Below are positions 33,685 through 44,801 of a DNA stretch of 64,000 nt, in pieces (within the stretch, counting starts at the first letter, position 1; each line of letters starts with the position of its first letter). A program made the position numbers and the translations under genes. A model generated the notes under the pieces. That model saw nothing but the letters and a program-made list of their open reading frames with translations. It was not told where the DNA came from and searched no databases. Source of the DNA: Clostridiaceae bacterium (GTDB lineage Bacteria > Bacillota > Clostridia > Saccharofermentanales > Saccharofermentanaceae). Location: assembly GCA_012729635.1 (NCBI GenBank), contig JAAYCT010000009.1:62001-126000 (forward strand), given 5' to 3'.

Positions 33685-35774
33685 GTATACTTCCGATTCT
33701 CGGGCTCTCTACTCCGCCTCAAGGGAAAAAATCATTAGCGACCCAGTTATCCTACACCTTCGTTGTCACATTGATTATTCTTTTTGTCGTTTCGTCAATC
33801 ATTACCACGGCGTATGTTGCCGTTCTTGAAAAGGAGCGAGCGGAATCGATGCAGGCCGTTGCATTATCCTGCGGACTTAATCTTTCGGGAACAACCATCG
33901 GTGAAGGAATGAACTATCCGCTCCCGTCGTATGAGTACGCGAATGACAAACCATATATCGTAAATATATATTTAAGTGCCGGTAATACTTTCGTTCGCGT
34001 CTATTCCTCAGAATTCGAGAATAAATCGGACGGGGAGGACCAGAGCCTTTTTATTCTCGATAATGTCGGATCCGAATACAAAAAAGCGTTTGATCAGATG
34101 ACCGTCGAGTTGTCCTCCAGATCGGAGTCCGATATTTCATATCAAACAGCCGTTGCTCCGATCGTTGGTTCAGCGGGTGCCTCATCGGGAATCATTGAGG
34201 TGATGATGCCTGAAAAGGATTTTCACGGAACGGTTAACGGGTTCTCGTTATCATGGGTCTTTACGATCTTTTCCATTTCATTGTCAATAACGATTGTGTA
34301 TTACCAAATGCATAAAATGCTCAGAACCGTGTTTTCGAAACCCGATATGGATTTACCGAAGGTGATTCGATACGGGCTTTCCGCTTGTGAATCGATTGCA
34401 TTCTTTTCCGCGATGGCACTTGTTATTCCTCCGCTGATTATTCCTCGTTTTCTGATCGGTTCCGGTTTTTTTGCGGAATATCCCGAGTTTGTGGTGCAAA
34501 TCATGATTGCATCGTCCCTTGTCCTGTTTTCCGTAGGGTTTTTCGGGTTTCGTTCCATACGCGTTCGTTTGTTTAATCGACTTACGGCCCGAGTGACATT
34601 GGTTCTTTCTGTGGTTGTATCCTTTGTCCTTCTATTGATCAACGGAATTTTTTCCAACCCGGTGGTGTTTGTCCTCCTGCAGATGCCGATTGCTTTCGGG
34701 CTTGGCATGATGTTTTATTTTCAAAGAGAGTACCGGATGTACGCCGGAAGATTGGGACATAAAGGATTCGATATCAAAACGATTCATAGTAAACAGTTTA
34801 CAAACCTGCTTCTCGGCAGTGCTGTCGGAGCGGTGATGGCGGGAATGATTTACGATCGATTCGGATTATTGGCGGTGCTACTGATCTGCGGTGCCGCACT
34901 TTTTATCGTAGCGATTATTACGTTGCTTTTCGTTCAACACTGCCCGTCGTCCAACGAACCCGCGATTCATTTTTCGACGTTCCTTTACGCCCTCTCGAAT
35001 CGAAAATCCGGTGCTTTTCTTTGGAGCACGGTTGTTTCTGCCGGTATGATGCTTTCCTTTTTTATCGGCTTTTTACCGAACTATCTGGGCTCGGTCGGAA
35101 TATCTCTTGCTACTGTATCGTTCTACTATATGCTTTTTGCTCTTTTTTGCTGTGTTATCATTCGAATTATTCTTACACTCGCGAACATTCGACTGCGCGT
35201 CGTTTCCACGGTGTGGGTTTCATCCTTACTTCAGCTTATCGGGTACTTGCTTTTCGCTTTACTCCCGACGGCAAAGGTCCTCGTTATCGCCGTCGCTCTG
35301 TTTGGCATGGCAATGGGTCTCCATGAATTCAAATTTCTGGACTATTACACAACCCTGATCCGTGAAGAGAAGCGCTCCATTGCGGGGATTATATTTGAGC
35401 GATCCTTTGCGAACGGCGTCGCTGTGGCTGTGATTCCGCTCAGTATATCCTTGATGTTTTCTTCGGCTCGCATCCCGCTTCTGATATATTGCCTGATTTG
35501 TGCAGCGGTGGTTCTCGCATATCCCGTAATGAATCTGATTCATGTTCCCTCGGCAGATGTAGATCGTCCGATGATCGGAGATCCGTTTGTTGAAGCAACG
35601 CCCGATTGGGAAAGTGAGAATGAATATGACGAGACGGAGGAATATTACGGTCCGTTTCTGCACGATCGAAACCATGAATCTCCATGGGAGGATGAAAACG
35701 ATGTGCTGCCGTATTATCCGGATGAAAGCGATTCTTTTGATTCGGATCAATACGAAGGAGGAAAATGGGTATGA
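33681..35774 (+). CDS. Sensor-domain / MFS-like transporter fusion
   Basis: A 697-residue protein. Residues about 24-50 are a membrane helix, followed by an extracytoplasmic domain of about 135 residues like that of the preceding protein, then a helix at about 190-210 and 12 further hydrophobic helices with MFS character: the inter-helix LGSAVGAVMAGMIYDRFG motif resembles the G-x-x-x-D-R/K-x-G signature. The C-terminal 75 residues are acidic, Tyr/Pro/Asp rich and presumably cytoplasmic. Fusion of a periplasmic-type sensor to an MFS-type core is unusual. It is coupled by 4-base overlaps to genes on both sides. The transported or sensed molecule is unknown. Confidence 0.65.
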   Translation: MSILPILGLSTPPQGKKSLATQLSYTFVVTLIILFVVSSIITTAYVAVLEKERAESMQAVALSCGLNLSGTTIGEGMNYPLPSYEYANDKPYIVNIYLSAGNTFVRVYSSEFENKSDGEDQSLFILDNVGSEYKKAFDQMTVELSSRSESDISYQTAVAPIVGSAGASSGIIEVMMPEKDFHGTVNGFSLSWVFTIFSISLSITIVYYQMHKMLRTVFSKPDMDLPKVIRYGLSACESIAFFSAMALVIPPLIIPRFLIGSGFFAEYPEFVVQIMIASSLVLFSVGFFGFRSIRVRLFNRLTARVTLVLSVVVSFVLLLINGIFSNPVVFVLLQMPIAFGLGMMFYFQREYRMYAGRLGHKGFDIKTIHSKQFTNLLLGSAVGAVMAGMIYDRFGLLAVLLICGAALFIVAIITLLFVQHCPSSNEPAIHFSTFLYALSNRKSGAFLWSTVVSAGMMLSFFIGFLPNYLGSVGISLATVSFYYMLFALFCCVIIRIILTLANIRLRVVSTVWVSSLLQLIGYLLFALLPTAKVLVIAVALFGMAMGLHEFKFLDYYTTLIREEKRSIAGIIFERSFANGVAVAVIPLSISLMFSSARIPLLIYCLICAAVVLAYPVMNLIHVPSADVDRPMIGDPFVEATPDWESENEYDETEEYYGPFLHDRNHESPWEDENDVLPYYPDESDSFDSDQYEGGKWV

Positions 35775-36523
35775 ATTCATGGAATGAACGCTTAACGCGC
35801 GAAAACATCACCGATTTTTTTAATGAATATGCTCCTCCCGCTTACAAGTCTGTTTATCGGATGCTTGGGGACACTGCCCGAACCGAGAATGTATTGCTTT
35901 ATTCTTTTGTCGAAGTGTATCGTCAACGTAATTCCGGTGATTCGGAGGATCCGGTTACACTTTTCGGACAAATTTTGCAAAAACGAGCGGCACTGATCGC
36001 CGTAAAGTATCCTTTGCCGGAAAACTATCGATTTTCAGTCCGAAGCTTGGATGAATTCACGCAAAACACTTTATTGTCTGACATCATTCATAAAATTGAC
36101 TCCTTTTCATTTCGTGCGGTTGATGTCATTTCCGCATCATCTGCCCGAAAGCTGACCGGGGGCGCATCGCTACCGCGATTCGGAGCCGGTGTCGGTGAAT
36201 CGGGATTATCGATTCAACTGATTATTCAACTGCTGATCGTCGGCCTGATTATCGCGGGTGTAACTTATTTCGGTGCAATGAGCGGATTTGATGTTCGCGA
36301 CTCGATTCCGGATTACCGGATTACGTCCGAACAGAATACCGATGAGAAATTAGTTGCCGCGCTTCAATATTTACCTCTTCGCCTCAATGCAAACAACGTT
36401 TTCAAGGAAGTATTGCCTGCCATACCTTCACCGAATCAGATTGACGAGTCATCAGAAACATCCGAAAACACGACGGATGTCACGATTGATGGAGAAACCG
36501 AGATTTCTGCGACACGCGGATGA
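35771..36523 (+). CDS. Membrane protein with a degenerate sigma-factor region 2-like N-terminus
   Basis: Start: AAGGAGG at 35755-35761 is 9 bases before ATG 35771, which overlaps the upstream stop; the ATG at 35765 is too close. Residues about 1-80 resemble ECF sigma region 2 (FFNEYAPPAYKSVYRMLGDT, then NVLLYSFVEVYRQ), but region 4, which would recognise -35, is absent. A single membrane helix follows at about 148-170, then an acidic Ser/Thr/Glu-rich extracytoplasmic tail. It may be a membrane-bound remnant or an anti-sigma/adaptor-like protein; the similarity is by eye only. 250 residues. It is convergent with the histidine kinase gene. Confidence 0.55.
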   Translation: MNSWNERLTRENITDFFNEYAPPAYKSVYRMLGDTARTENVLLYSFVEVYRQRNSGDSEDPVTLFGQILQKRAALIAVKYPLPENYRFSVRSLDEFTQNTLLSDIIHKIDSFSFRAVDVISASSARKLTGGASLPRFGAGVGESGLSIQLIIQLLIVGLIIAGVTYFGAMSGFDVRDSIPDYRITSEQNTDEKLVAALQYLPLRLNANNVFKEVLPAIPSPNQIDESSETSENTTDVTIDGETEISATRG

Positions 36524-36551
36524 ATTTATTCTAAGGTCATACGATGTTTTT

Positions 36552-37997
36552 CTAAATGCGAGACAAAGGGATTTTCAACGTGAATTCGGCTCCTTTTTGA
36601 CCTTCCGAGCGATTACTTGCGAATATGCATCCTTTGTGATCTTCGGCGACGGCTTTTACCAAGGCAAGTCCGATACCGTGCTTGCCTTTTTCTCCGCGAA
36701 CAAAACGATTAAAAAGTATTGGTAAAAGGTCCTCAGGGATTCCGTCACCGTCGTCTGTAACCGTAATCGTCGCGAACATATCGTCGGTTTTCAGTTCGAT
36801 GTCAATTCGACTCTGTGCATGTCGTATTGCATTAGAAAGAAGATTTTCTATTGCACGAAATAAATCGCTTTCGTTACCAAGGACTGTAACCGCTCCTTCC
36901 GGAAAAGAAAAATTCAAATTCTTCTTGGCCAAAATTACCGATCCGCGAATATTTTCGATAACGGAATCCAGAGTTTCCCTTAAATCGATCAAGCTCTTTT
37001 TCCCGGAGTGTGATCCGGACGAGGATAAATCCAAGCGAGACAAGGTCAAGAGGTTTTCAACCATGTCGGAAAGACGTTTCGATTCCGATATAATAATGTC
37101 CGTTGCTTCGTCGGGATTCTCAAACACGCCGTATTTTATGCCTTCCGCATAACCTTGAATAGACATGAGCGGAGTTCTTAATTCGTGTGAAGCGTTTTGG
37201 AAAAACGTTTTTTGATCCGTGTCCGCCTTAGATAACCGATAGGCCATCAGGTTCATGTCCGATGCCAATGAATCCAGCTCAATATCGGTAAATTTACACT
37301 CCAGCGGCTTAAAGTCTCCGGCACCGATTCGGCTTGCGAATGTGGTTAATTTGTGCAAGGAACGAATAATGTTGTTGGAAACAAGCATGGATGTAATGAT
37401 GGATAAAAATAGAGCGGACAACAATATGATGTACAGAGTCTGATCCAAACTTTGTGCGAATCGTGTATAGGGAGAACTGTCCAAGTAGAAAAGAAGGTAT
37501 GAGTCGGGGGAACGATCGTCTTCTAAAAAAGTCATCCGGTTAAAAGGGACGAGCAATATATACAAAACGGATGATTTGATTTCCAGAACATGCTCGCTTC
37601 GGATGTTCAAGTCGACTTTTTGTTTTTCCAAAACGGATTTGATCGAATTCACACGAACCCGCTCGGGGAATGAATCGGTTGATTTCGGATAGTTCACATA
37701 CAGGTATTCGTCGAGCATGGCGATTTTTACATCAGAACTGCCCGAAACCGACTGGATCAACTCAATAACGGTGGCTTTCTTTTCTGCGGGCGTTTTAAAC
37801 AAGGCCAAAATGCTCATATTATTCGCAAGTTGAAGCGTATGAGCGGAGGTTGTAAGCAGTTTTTCCTTGGAATCCGATTGTATATAGCTTTGGATTACCA
37901 TGCGGAAAGCAATCGAAACCGTAGAAAACGTAATGAGAAACACTAAAAAAAACGCGGCGAAAATGTGTAGTCGTAAACTGATTTTTTTCCCAAACAT
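36552..37997 (-). CDS. Sensor histidine kinase
   Basis: Autophosphorylates and passes phosphate to the adjacent response regulator. Two membrane helices (about 10-32 and 188-207) enclose a periplasmic-type loop, then a HAMP domain (about 208-260), the dimerisation helix with His271 in NASHELRTP, and a HATPase domain with N box ENLLSNAIRHA, G1 DDGDGIPED and G2 GKHGIGLALVKAV. No Cys or His cluster gives away the signal. Start ATG 37997 with AGAGGTG upstream, the GTG at 38003 overlapping the Shine-Dalgarno. It follows its regulator by 38 bases. Confidence 0.94.
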   Translation of the reverse strand: MFGKKISLRLHIFAAFFLVFLITFSTVSIAFRMVIQSYIQSDSKEKLLTTSAHTLQLANNMSILALFKTPAEKKATVIELIQSVSGSSDVKIAMLDEYLYVNYPKSTDSFPERVRVNSIKSVLEKQKVDLNIRSEHVLEIKSSVLYILLVPFNRMTFLEDDRSPDSYLLFYLDSSPYTRFAQSLDQTLYIILLSALFLSIITSMLVSNNIIRSLHKLTTFASRIGAGDFKPLECKFTDIELDSLASDMNLMAYRLSKADTDQKTFFQNASHELRTPLMSIQGYAEGIKYGVFENPDEATDIIISESKRLSDMVENLLTLSRLDLSSSGSHSGKKSLIDLRETLDSVIENIRGSVILAKKNLNFSFPEGAVTVLGNESDLFRAIENLLSNAIRHAQSRIDIELKTDDMFATITVTDDGDGIPEDLLPILFNRFVRGEKGKHGIGLALVKAVAEDHKGCIFASNRSEGQKGAEFTLKIPLSRI

Positions 37998-38035
37998 CGA
38001 CACCTCTTACGCTGATATTCGAAATGCGTTATTAA

Positions 38036-38731
38036 TCAGACTTTATTCTCCTTGGGACTTAATCGAAACCCGTATCCCCATACGGTTTTGATTTCCACAT
38101 TCGTTTTCGCGAGTTTTTTCCGAAGGCGTTTTACCGTATCATCGGCGACTCTTGTTTCTACCTCAGTTTCATAGCCCCATAGTCGATCCAGAAGTTCGGT
38201 GCGCGGAATTGCCCGGTCCTTATTCAGAATCAAATAGGATAGAAGAGCAAACTCGTTGGGTGTGAGCTGAAGATCTGTTCCTTCCGCGAAAGCGGTTTTG
38301 GATTTTGAGTCAATCCGGATATCCTCGTATGAGCTGACTCCGTACAAGGGTTTGTCCGACAAGTCCGTATCGATTCTTCGAAAAATGGCTTTGACCTTGC
38401 TGACTAATTTCATCGGGCTGAAGGGTTTGGTAAAATAATCGTCACTTCCGAGCGAAAGACCGGATATATAATCCGCATCGCTGTCCCTTGCCGTAAGCAT
38501 GATGATCGGAACCCCGCTGATTTTTCGAATATCCTTACAAATCAGGAAACCGTCTCGTCCCGGCATCATAATATCCAGTATGACCAGATCGGAAGGGACG
38601 ACAGAGAAATGCCTCAGAAGTGACTCTCCGTCTTCAAAAGAACGAACAACATAGCCTTCGCGCTCCAAAAAGGTTCGTACGAGATTTCGGATGTTGGATT
38701 CGTCATCCGCGATATAAATAGTCTTCGTCAT
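38036..38731 (-). CDS. OmpR/PhoB-family response regulator
   Basis: 231 residues. Receiver domain with acidic pocket DDE (9-11), phospho-acceptor Asp53, Thr80 and Lys102 (DYFTKPF), and a C-terminal winged helix from about 132 (LTPNEFALLSYL, TVKRLRKKL, TVWGYGFRL). Likely controls the flanking genes, perhaps itself and the family 1 glycosidase 82 bases upstream in the same direction; that is inference. First gene of the two-component pair on the minus strand. Confidence 0.95.
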   Translation of the reverse strand: MTKTIYIADDESNIRNLVRTFLEREGYVVRSFEDGESLLRHFSVVPSDLVILDIMMPGRDGFLICKDIRKISGVPIIMLTARDSDADYISGLSLGSDDYFTKPFSPMKLVSKVKAIFRRIDTDLSDKPLYGVSSYEDIRIDSKSKTAFAEGTDLQLTPNEFALLSYLILNKDRAIPRTELLDRLWGYETEVETRVADDTVKRLRKKLAKTNVEIKTVWGYGFRLSPKENKV

Positions 38732-38813
38732 GAGAGCTCCCGGATCATTTTAAGTACGCGTTCAGTATAAATGAATTACCTTTTTATGAAAAGGGAGTAA
38801 TCTTCCGTACAGA

Positions 38814-40160
38814 TCAGCACACATGATTCGCCGAAATTATTTTACTATAAAGAATCCCCGAGTCCTTGATCGTGCGTTCGCCGGTGAGAAAGTCTACATA
38901 TACCAATCCAAAACGCTCAAAATATCCTCGCGCCCATTCAAAATTATCTAAAAGCGACCAATGAAAATAACCGCGGATATCAATCCCGTCCTCAATGGCT
39001 TGTTGAAGGAACGAAAGATACAGACGAATATGGTCGATTCTGTCGTGATCGTGAACCTTACCATCCGAATGGATCCAATCATTTCCGCTCATTCCGTTTT
39101 CGGTGACCAATATAGGCATGCCGTATCGCTCATAGCAGAATCGATTTGCCCAATACATACATTCGGGCCGGACCGGCCAGCCGTTTGCGGTTTTTGCATG
39201 ACCGGGGACACGATCATGAACAAGAATCCCCCCATCCGGACTCTCCGATACGAAATCACCGGAATACAAATTGATACCGAGATAATCGATCGGTTGGCTT
39301 ATTATCTTCATGTCGTCCGAACCCATTTTGGGCAAAATGGATTCGAAACGCAAAAGGTATTCCTCCGGATAATGCCCCTTGAAAATCGGGTCTGTGTAAA
39401 TCACTCCGGATGAAGCAAAAGCGTCGGGAAGACTAAACTGTCTTCGTCTGGCTGCATCAATATCCTTGTCTGAAGAAGGGATAGAGCTCATCGGAGTGGA
39501 CTGAGTGAAGGTGATTCTCGGGGTCTTTTTGGCATGCTGACGGATTGTACGTGCAATTTTTCCGTGAGCGAGTAAAGCGTTGTGAACGGCCAACGCCATT
39601 TCTCTGTCACTTGAGGTATGTCCGGGCGCATGCTGTCCCGTCTTATAACCTTCATTGATAAAACATTGAGGTTCGTTCAGCGTAATCCATTGGGTGACCC
39701 GATCCGAGAACGAGTCCATGAGTATTTTTGTGTATTCTTCAATCCAATCCGAGACGGATGGATTCGTCCATCCACCCCGAACATGTAAAGCGTAAGGAAG
39801 ATCCCAATGAAAGACGGTAATGTACGGTTCAATACTATGAGAGAGGAGCAAATGAATTAATCGATCGTAAAAATCAATCCCTTTGGTGTTGATTCTACCG
39901 GTTCCATCCATGAGAATTCGTGGCCATGAAATGGAAAATCGATAAGCCTTGACCCCTAAATCGGCCATGATTTTTACATCCTCATCCAAACGATGATAAT
40001 GATCTGCCGAGATACGCGCGTGGTGTGATCCGAAAACCTTTCCCGGTGTTTCACAAAAAGAATCCCATACGGATAAGCCGCGATCCGAAGAGTCGGATCC
40101 TCCTTCCACCTGGAAGGAAGCAGTGGATACACCCCAAATAAAATCAGTCGGGAAACCCAT
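38814..40160 (-). CDS. Family 1 glycoside hydrolase (beta-glucosidase type)
   Basis: Hydrolyses beta-glycosides such as cellobiose, with retention. 448 residues, no signal peptide, so cytosolic. N-terminal WGVSTASFQVEG, acid/base Glu163 in TLNEPQ, nucleophile Glu354 in VTENGMSG, and the substrate tryptophans in FHWSLLDNFEWARGY. A 6-phospho-beta-glucosidase typically has a Ser/Lys/Tyr phosphate pocket near the C-terminus; I see FEWARGYFERFGL and cannot call it reliably, so plain beta-glucosidase is favoured. Divergent from galE; the 171-base gap between them has a TATAAT at 40280-40285 for galE but no clear -35 box. Confidence 0.93.
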   Translation of the reverse strand: MGFPTDFIWGVSTASFQVEGGSDSSDRGLSVWDSFCETPGKVFGSHHARISADHYHRLDEDVKIMADLGVKAYRFSISWPRILMDGTGRINTKGIDFYDRLIHLLLSHSIEPYITVFHWDLPYALHVRGGWTNPSVSDWIEEYTKILMDSFSDRVTQWITLNEPQCFINEGYKTGQHAPGHTSSDREMALAVHNALLAHGKIARTIRQHAKKTPRITFTQSTPMSSIPSSDKDIDAARRRQFSLPDAFASSGVIYTDPIFKGHYPEEYLLRFESILPKMGSDDMKIISQPIDYLGINLYSGDFVSESPDGGILVHDRVPGHAKTANGWPVRPECMYWANRFCYERYGMPILVTENGMSGNDWIHSDGKVHDHDRIDHIRLYLSFLQQAIEDGIDIRGYFHWSLLDNFEWARGYFERFGLVYVDFLTGERTIKDSGILYSKIISANHVC

Positions 40161-40331
40161 CGATCATTCTCTCCTATTCTTCATTATGCTCATATTATAT
40201 CTACCGCGAGTGAATATTTATATTTCGATTATGCCGAAAGAGAACAAAGTCTGTTATTTTTTTGCCGGTAAGTGTATATTATAATAATCATAAAGACATA
40301 ATTCGGAGTTGATCCACAAGGAGCGGGAAGA

Positions 40332-41348
40332 GTGTTTGATATTTTAGTCACGGGGGGAGCCGGATATATCGGATCACATACGTGCGTGGCACTTCTGGAG
40401 GCGGGATTTTCGGTCGTAATTGCCGATGATTTGTCAAACAGTAAATTCGAAGCGGTTTCCAGAATTCGCTCTATTACGGGAAATAAGGTTACTTTTTATC
40501 CCTACGATATTACCGATGAAATTGAACTGGAAAGAATATTTACCCGACATGCCATTCGCTGTGTCGTTCATTTTGCAGGAAAGAAGGCAGTCGGCGAGTC
40601 CGTGGAGATGCCGCTGGAGTATTACCGCACCAACTTACTATCAACCATTTCTTTGTCCAGAGTAATGAAGCGGCACGGAGTTAAAAACATCGTTTTCAGT
40701 TCATCGGCTACCGTTTACGGAAATTCAAAGAAGGTTCCGTATTCCGAAAAATCTCCGACGGGAAATTGTACCAATCCCTATGCATGGACAAAATGGATGA
40801 ACGAACAAATCCTTTCGGATGTAGTCCGATCCGATCCGGATTGGTCGGTTGTAATTCTTAGATACTTCAATCCGGTAGGTGCCCACACCTCCGGAAAAAT
40901 CGGTGAAGATCCTCTCGGACTACCCAATAATCTTTTCCCGTATCTGACGCAGGTCGCGGTCGGAAAACTCGAGCAATTGCCGATATACGGATCCGATTAT
41001 CCGACCAAGGACGGGACCGGAATTCGCGACTATATTCATGTTATGGATCTTGCGGAAGGACACGTATCGGCGGTTCGAAAATGCCTCCGCGATTTTGGAG
41101 TGCAGATCTATAATCTTGGTTCCGGAAAGGGGCATTCCGTTTTCGAGGTGATTCACGCTTTCGAAGAAGCAACCGCGAGGAAGATTCCGTATGTAATCTG
41201 TCCGAGAAGAGAAGGAGACGTTTCCGCTTCGTATGCTTCAACGAAAAAGGCTGCAGAAGAACTACACTGGAAATCGAGACGGACCCTTGCGGACATGTGT
41301 ACGGATGCATGGAGATGGCAGGAGTCCAATCCGCAAGGCTATTGTTGA
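40332..41348 (+). CDS. galE: UDP-glucose 4-epimerase
   Basis: Interconverts UDP-glucose and UDP-galactose, feeding galactose use or cell-surface glycan. Short-chain dehydrogenase fold: VTGGAGYIGSH at the N-terminus, VHFAGKKAVGES, SSSATVYG, catalytic Y-A-W-T-K, and RYFNPVGAH. 338 residues. The start is GTG at 40332 with AAGGAG 8 bases upstream. Substrate choice (Glc/Gal or GlcNAc/GalNAc) cannot be told. Confidence 0.95.
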   Translation: MFDILVTGGAGYIGSHTCVALLEAGFSVVIADDLSNSKFEAVSRIRSITGNKVTFYPYDITDEIELERIFTRHAIRCVVHFAGKKAVGESVEMPLEYYRTNLLSTISLSRVMKRHGVKNIVFSSSATVYGNSKKVPYSEKSPTGNCTNPYAWTKWMNEQILSDVVRSDPDWSVVILRYFNPVGAHTSGKIGEDPLGLPNNLFPYLTQVAVGKLEQLPIYGSDYPTKDGTGIRDYIHVMDLAEGHVSAVRKCLRDFGVQIYNLGSGKGHSVFEVIHAFEEATARKIPYVICPRREGDVSASYASTKKAAEELHWKSRRTLADMCTDAWRWQESNPQGYC

Positions 41349-41387
41349 TTAACGGGAAGGGAATAAGTGCGGGTTGCTCCGCCTTAA

Positions 41388-42554
41388 ATGATCATGCAAT
41401 CAAACAGACATTCGGAAATCGGATATCGGGAATCAAGTTCTTCCGCAAAGGGGAAAGCATTGCTCGGGCTTTATATCGGTATGCTTGTGGTCATTTGCGT
41501 TATTTCTTTTACCTTCGGAGCTTCTTTTGCGTATAAGGATTATTTGCTTGGACTTCCGTCATATGTTCCTCAGGGAACCGATGCGACTATGGTAAACGAG
41601 GATGGATCTTTCGTAAATATTTCGGAAATAATCGCATCGGAAACAACTCAAATTGCAATTCCCGAATTCGAACATATCCACAATATCCTGCTGATCGGAA
41701 TCGATAGTCGATCCAAATCCTATTCCAAGGACGGTTCGGGCAGCAGAGCCGACATCATTATGATTCTCACCGTGAATGAGAAGGATGGAACCATCAAGCT
41801 TCTTTCAATCGCCAGAGATTCATACGCATATATTCCCGGGTTCAGCGATCCTCAGAAGATCAACGGTGCCATGACATACGGAGGACCGGAACTGCTGATG
41901 GCCACAATCGAAAATTCATTGAGAATCGAATTGAATGATTATGCATTTGTCAATTTCTACCATATGGAAAAGGTGATTGACTCCGTGGGCGGTGTTTACG
42001 CATATGTTTCCGAGGCGGAAAGAATAAATGAGGGCGGCTTAAATTCTCTTTTAGCCGGTGATAATATTGAAAAAGGCCTGGAGCCTGAAACCAATCTTCT
42101 GCAAACATCCGGTACTCAGTTGTTAAACGGTAGACAGGCCGTAATGTATTCCCGGATTCGCAAAGTCGGCGGGGGGGATTACGAGCGATCCAAGAGACAG
42201 GTGGAGGTTTTGGAAAGTTTGCTGAAACGCTTTATGAACCGTTCGCTGAGTGGACAGGCATCTGCACTTGAAAAAATGCTTCCGCACGTTTCAACCAATA
42301 TTCCGCGTGACAGGATCGAATGGTATGCCACGACATTCCTTTCCCAATTGAAGTCGCCCGAATTTGTTTATGAAAAATTGCCGCTCAACGGATATTCCAA
42401 TCAGGGCATATACAGTGACTTTTACGCGCGTCAGTGGAGTATTCGACCGGACTGGAACGGAATGATTCCGTTCGTTCAAGAATATATCTTCGGTGAGAAC
42501 TTTCCGGTTGACCCGGTACGTACCATTCCTAATGCGCCGAATTCCGGCGAGTAA
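41388..42554 (+). CDS. LytR-CpsA-Psr family envelope polymer ligase
   Basis: Attaches teichoic acids or capsular polymers to peptidoglycan (family function). 388 residues: cytoplasmic N-terminus of about 22, one membrane helix (about 26-48), a spacer, then the LCP domain from about residue 97: ILLIGIDSRS, SRADIIMILTV, LSIARDSYAYI, KINGAMTYGG, and ELLNGRQ-like QLLNGRQAVMYSRIR. Key arginines and aspartates that bind the phospholipid pyrophosphate are present. The start is poorly supported: no good ribosome-binding site precedes ATG 41388 or 41394. It follows galE by 39 bases, which suggests joint glycopolymer function. Confidence 0.88.
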   Translation: MIMQSNRHSEIGYRESSSSAKGKALLGLYIGMLVVICVISFTFGASFAYKDYLLGLPSYVPQGTDATMVNEDGSFVNISEIIASETTQIAIPEFEHIHNILLIGIDSRSKSYSKDGSGSRADIIMILTVNEKDGTIKLLSIARDSYAYIPGFSDPQKINGAMTYGGPELLMATIENSLRIELNDYAFVNFYHMEKVIDSVGGVYAYVSEAERINEGGLNSLLAGDNIEKGLEPETNLLQTSGTQLLNGRQAVMYSRIRKVGGGDYERSKRQVEVLESLLKRFMNRSLSGQASALEKMLPHVSTNIPRDRIEWYATTFLSQLKSPEFVYEKLPLNGYSNQGIYSDFYARQWSIRPDWNGMIPFVQEYIFGENFPVDPVRTIPNAPNSGE

Positions 42555-42607
42555 TCGCGGATGAGGATCGACCGGGTCGCGCATTCAAATGTTTCGAGGT
42601 ATGATTT

Positions 42608-42629
42608 GGGATAACCCATCCCCTTTTTT
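42608..42629 (+). terminator. Weak terminator upstream of the groES promoter
   Basis: GGGAT (42608-42612) and ATCCC (42618-42622) form a short stem followed by C and TTTTTT at 42624-42629. It would close the galE/LCP transcript before the groES promoter. Confidence 0.5.
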
Positions 42630-42652
42630 CCGGATATTCTCTGTATTACGTC

Positions 42653-42681
42653 TTGACACAAGATGGGATTCGGCTTATATT
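42653..42681 (+). promoter_or_regulatory. Sigma-A promoter of groESL
   Basis: Perfect TTGACA at 42653-42658 and TATATT at 42676-42681, spacer exactly 17, 68 bases before the groES start. Confidence 0.9.
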
Positions 42682-42691
42682 TAGTATTGCT

Positions 42692-42718
42692 TTAGCACTC
42701 TTTGGTTGTGAGTGCTAA
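42692..42718 (+). promoter_or_regulatory. CIRCE operator (HrcA-binding site)
   Basis: TTAGCACTC, nine bases, GAGTGCTAA: both arms match the CIRCE consensus perfectly. It sits just downstream of the -10 box, covering the start of transcription and the leader of groESL, so HrcA repression relieved by heat is expected. hrcA itself is not in the window. Confidence 0.97.
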
Positions 42719-43033
<315 letters not shown>

Positions 43034-43051
43034 ATCGAAAAACGGAGGTAA

Positions 43052-44674
<1,623 letters not shown>

Positions 44675-44690
44675 TCCGAAATGAAATATA

Positions 44691-44726
44691 ACAGCCGGTG
44701 CGGAATGTCCGTGCCGGCTGTTTTAT
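44691..44726 (+). terminator. Rho-independent terminator of groESL
   Basis: ACAGCCGG (44691-44698) and CCGGCTGT (44714-44721) with inner GGA/TCC pairing, followed by TTTTATT. Confidence 0.85.
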
Positions 44727-44801
44727 TATGATTCCCGACGTTTCATTTCTATGAAAAATAAGATATGATTATTAGCATAATGCGAATATCGGAGGGATTA
44801 G

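Noticed and set aside
36354-36725. Plus-strand 123-residue frame at the junction of the sigma-like and kinase genes
   Set aside because: Runs across the ends of two convergent real genes and shows no protein-like pattern.
41297-41536. Plus-strand frame between galE and the LCP gene
   Set aside because: It overlaps both genes in another frame and lacks any recognisable protein pattern.
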